In this document: one piece after another, positions 5,042-5,210 of the stretch
Numbering within the stretch: position 1 is the stretch's first letter
How the letters are laid out: every line of letters starts with the position of its first letter
Origin: Thermoanaerobaculales bacterium
GTDB lineage: Bacteria; Acidobacteriota; Thermoanaerobaculia; Thermoanaerobaculales; Sulfomarinibacteraceae
Direction of reading: 5' to 3'
Length of the DNA: 5,210 nt
Assembly: GCA_025456385.1 (NCBI GenBank)
Contig: JALOKS010000233.1
Span: 1-5,210, forward strand
Made by a program: the position numbers and the translations under genes
Notes under the pieces: model-generated
What the model saw: only the letters and a program-made list of their open reading frames with translations
Told to the model about the DNA's origin: nothing
Database searches by the model: none

Positions 5042-5210
5042 CTACGACCCATGCCCATGCCGGTGCCCGCCGCCGCTCGCTGACGCTCGCGGCCGCGCGT
5101 TCTCGATCTCCGCGCCCGACGAGAGCGAGCTCTCGTCGGTCCCGTCGATCTCGCCCGCTGCGCGCCTGCGGCGCGCCGGCGGGCATGGAGCCAGGCGTCG
5201 AGCCGCACTC
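5042..5210 (-). CDS. Possible C-terminal tail of an upstream gene (5' end outside window), unrecognised
   Basis: One minus-strand frame is open from the right edge to TAG 5044-5042, 33 nt before the dehydrogenase ATG. Its middle part uses almost only G/C-ending codons and reads 'GEIDGTDESSLSSGAEIENA', then a glycine/histidine-rich end 'GGGHRHGHGS'. This looks more protein-like than the Arg/Ala-rich readings of the other frames, but the stretch also contains two perfect hairpins and could simply be intergenic. No family is recognised. Confidence 0.2.
   Translation of the reverse strand, partial: SAARRLAPCPPARRRRAAGEIDGTDESSLSSGAEIENARPRASASGGGHRHGHGS
5116..5139. repeat. Perfect hairpin, 10-bp stem with 4-nt loop
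   Basis: CCGACGAGAG (5116-5125) and CTCTCGTCGG (5130-5139) are exact reverse complements with loop CGAG. Neither strand has a T-run after it, so it is not a standard intrinsic terminator. It could act as an RNA hairpin, a Rho-assisted terminator, a protein-binding site or an interspersed repeat unit. Confidence 0.6.
5160..5176. repeat. Perfect hairpin, 7-bp GC stem with 3-nt loop
   Basis: GCGCGCC (5160-5166) and GGCGCGC (5170-5176) pair exactly with loop TGC, 20 nt from the larger hairpin at 5116-5139. It is a GC-only stem without a T-run. In such GC-rich sequence it may be chance, but the two hairpins together suggest non-coding or structured sequence here. Confidence 0.4.

Noticed and set aside
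3512..5083. Plus-strand open frame of 523 codons
   Set aside because: It is antisense to the complete aldehyde dehydrogenase, which carries all catalytic residues; the plus-strand reading is compositionally biased and unrecognisable.
5005..5208. Minus-strand frame starting 'RLDAWL', like S4-domain RNA-binding proteins
   Set aside because: Only the first six residues resemble that family; the rest is Arg/Ala-rich, and its end overlaps the dehydrogenase start out of frame.

Overview
The window is very GC-rich (about 70% by eye). All four genes I can support lie on the minus strand, so they are read right to left: an aldehyde dehydrogenase, a pentapeptide-repeat protein, an Omp85/BamA-type outer-membrane protein, and the secreted N-terminus of what looks like a zinc carboxypeptidase (M14-like). 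An Omp85 barrel means a diderm (Gram-negative-type) bacterium. The high GC, codon use and carboxypeptidase prosequence style would fit an Acidobacteriota/Thermoanaerobaculia-like or myxobacterial-type genome, but taxonomy is inference only.

Layout, right to left. 5030-5210 is GC-rich sequence with two hairpins; an open minus-strand frame here ends in a TAG at 5042 and may be the tail of an upstream gene. 3587-5008 is a complete 473-residue NAD(P)-dependent aldehyde dehydrogenase with all catalytic residues. 3498-3586 is an 89-nt gap with a perfect TATAAT on the minus strand, embedded in a dyad (GGAACCGC...GCGGTTCC). 2058-3497 is a 479-residue pentapeptide-repeat protein whose repeat register runs unbroken for 80 pentapeptides (20 predicted coils) and ends in a strongly basic helical tail. 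It overlaps the next gene by four bases (GTGA). From 2061 downward is a one-POTRA Omp85-type protein whose C-terminal strands are displaced into the +1 frame near 588-606: the family-like end stops at 474, while the literal reading frame runs on through intergenic DNA to 370. 361-473 is intergenic and holds an AT-rich tandem repeat. 1-360 is the start of the secreted peptidase, cut by the window edge.

How they fit together: the pentapeptide-repeat and Omp85 genes look like a translationally coupled pair driven by the promoter at 3534-3539. This pair is the most unusual part of the window. One product is a long cytosolic-looking beta-helix rod and the other an exported beta-barrel. The aldehyde dehydrogenase upstream and the peptidase downstream have no evident functional link to them. 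I see no RNA gene, CRISPR array, insertion sequence or recognisable defence system.
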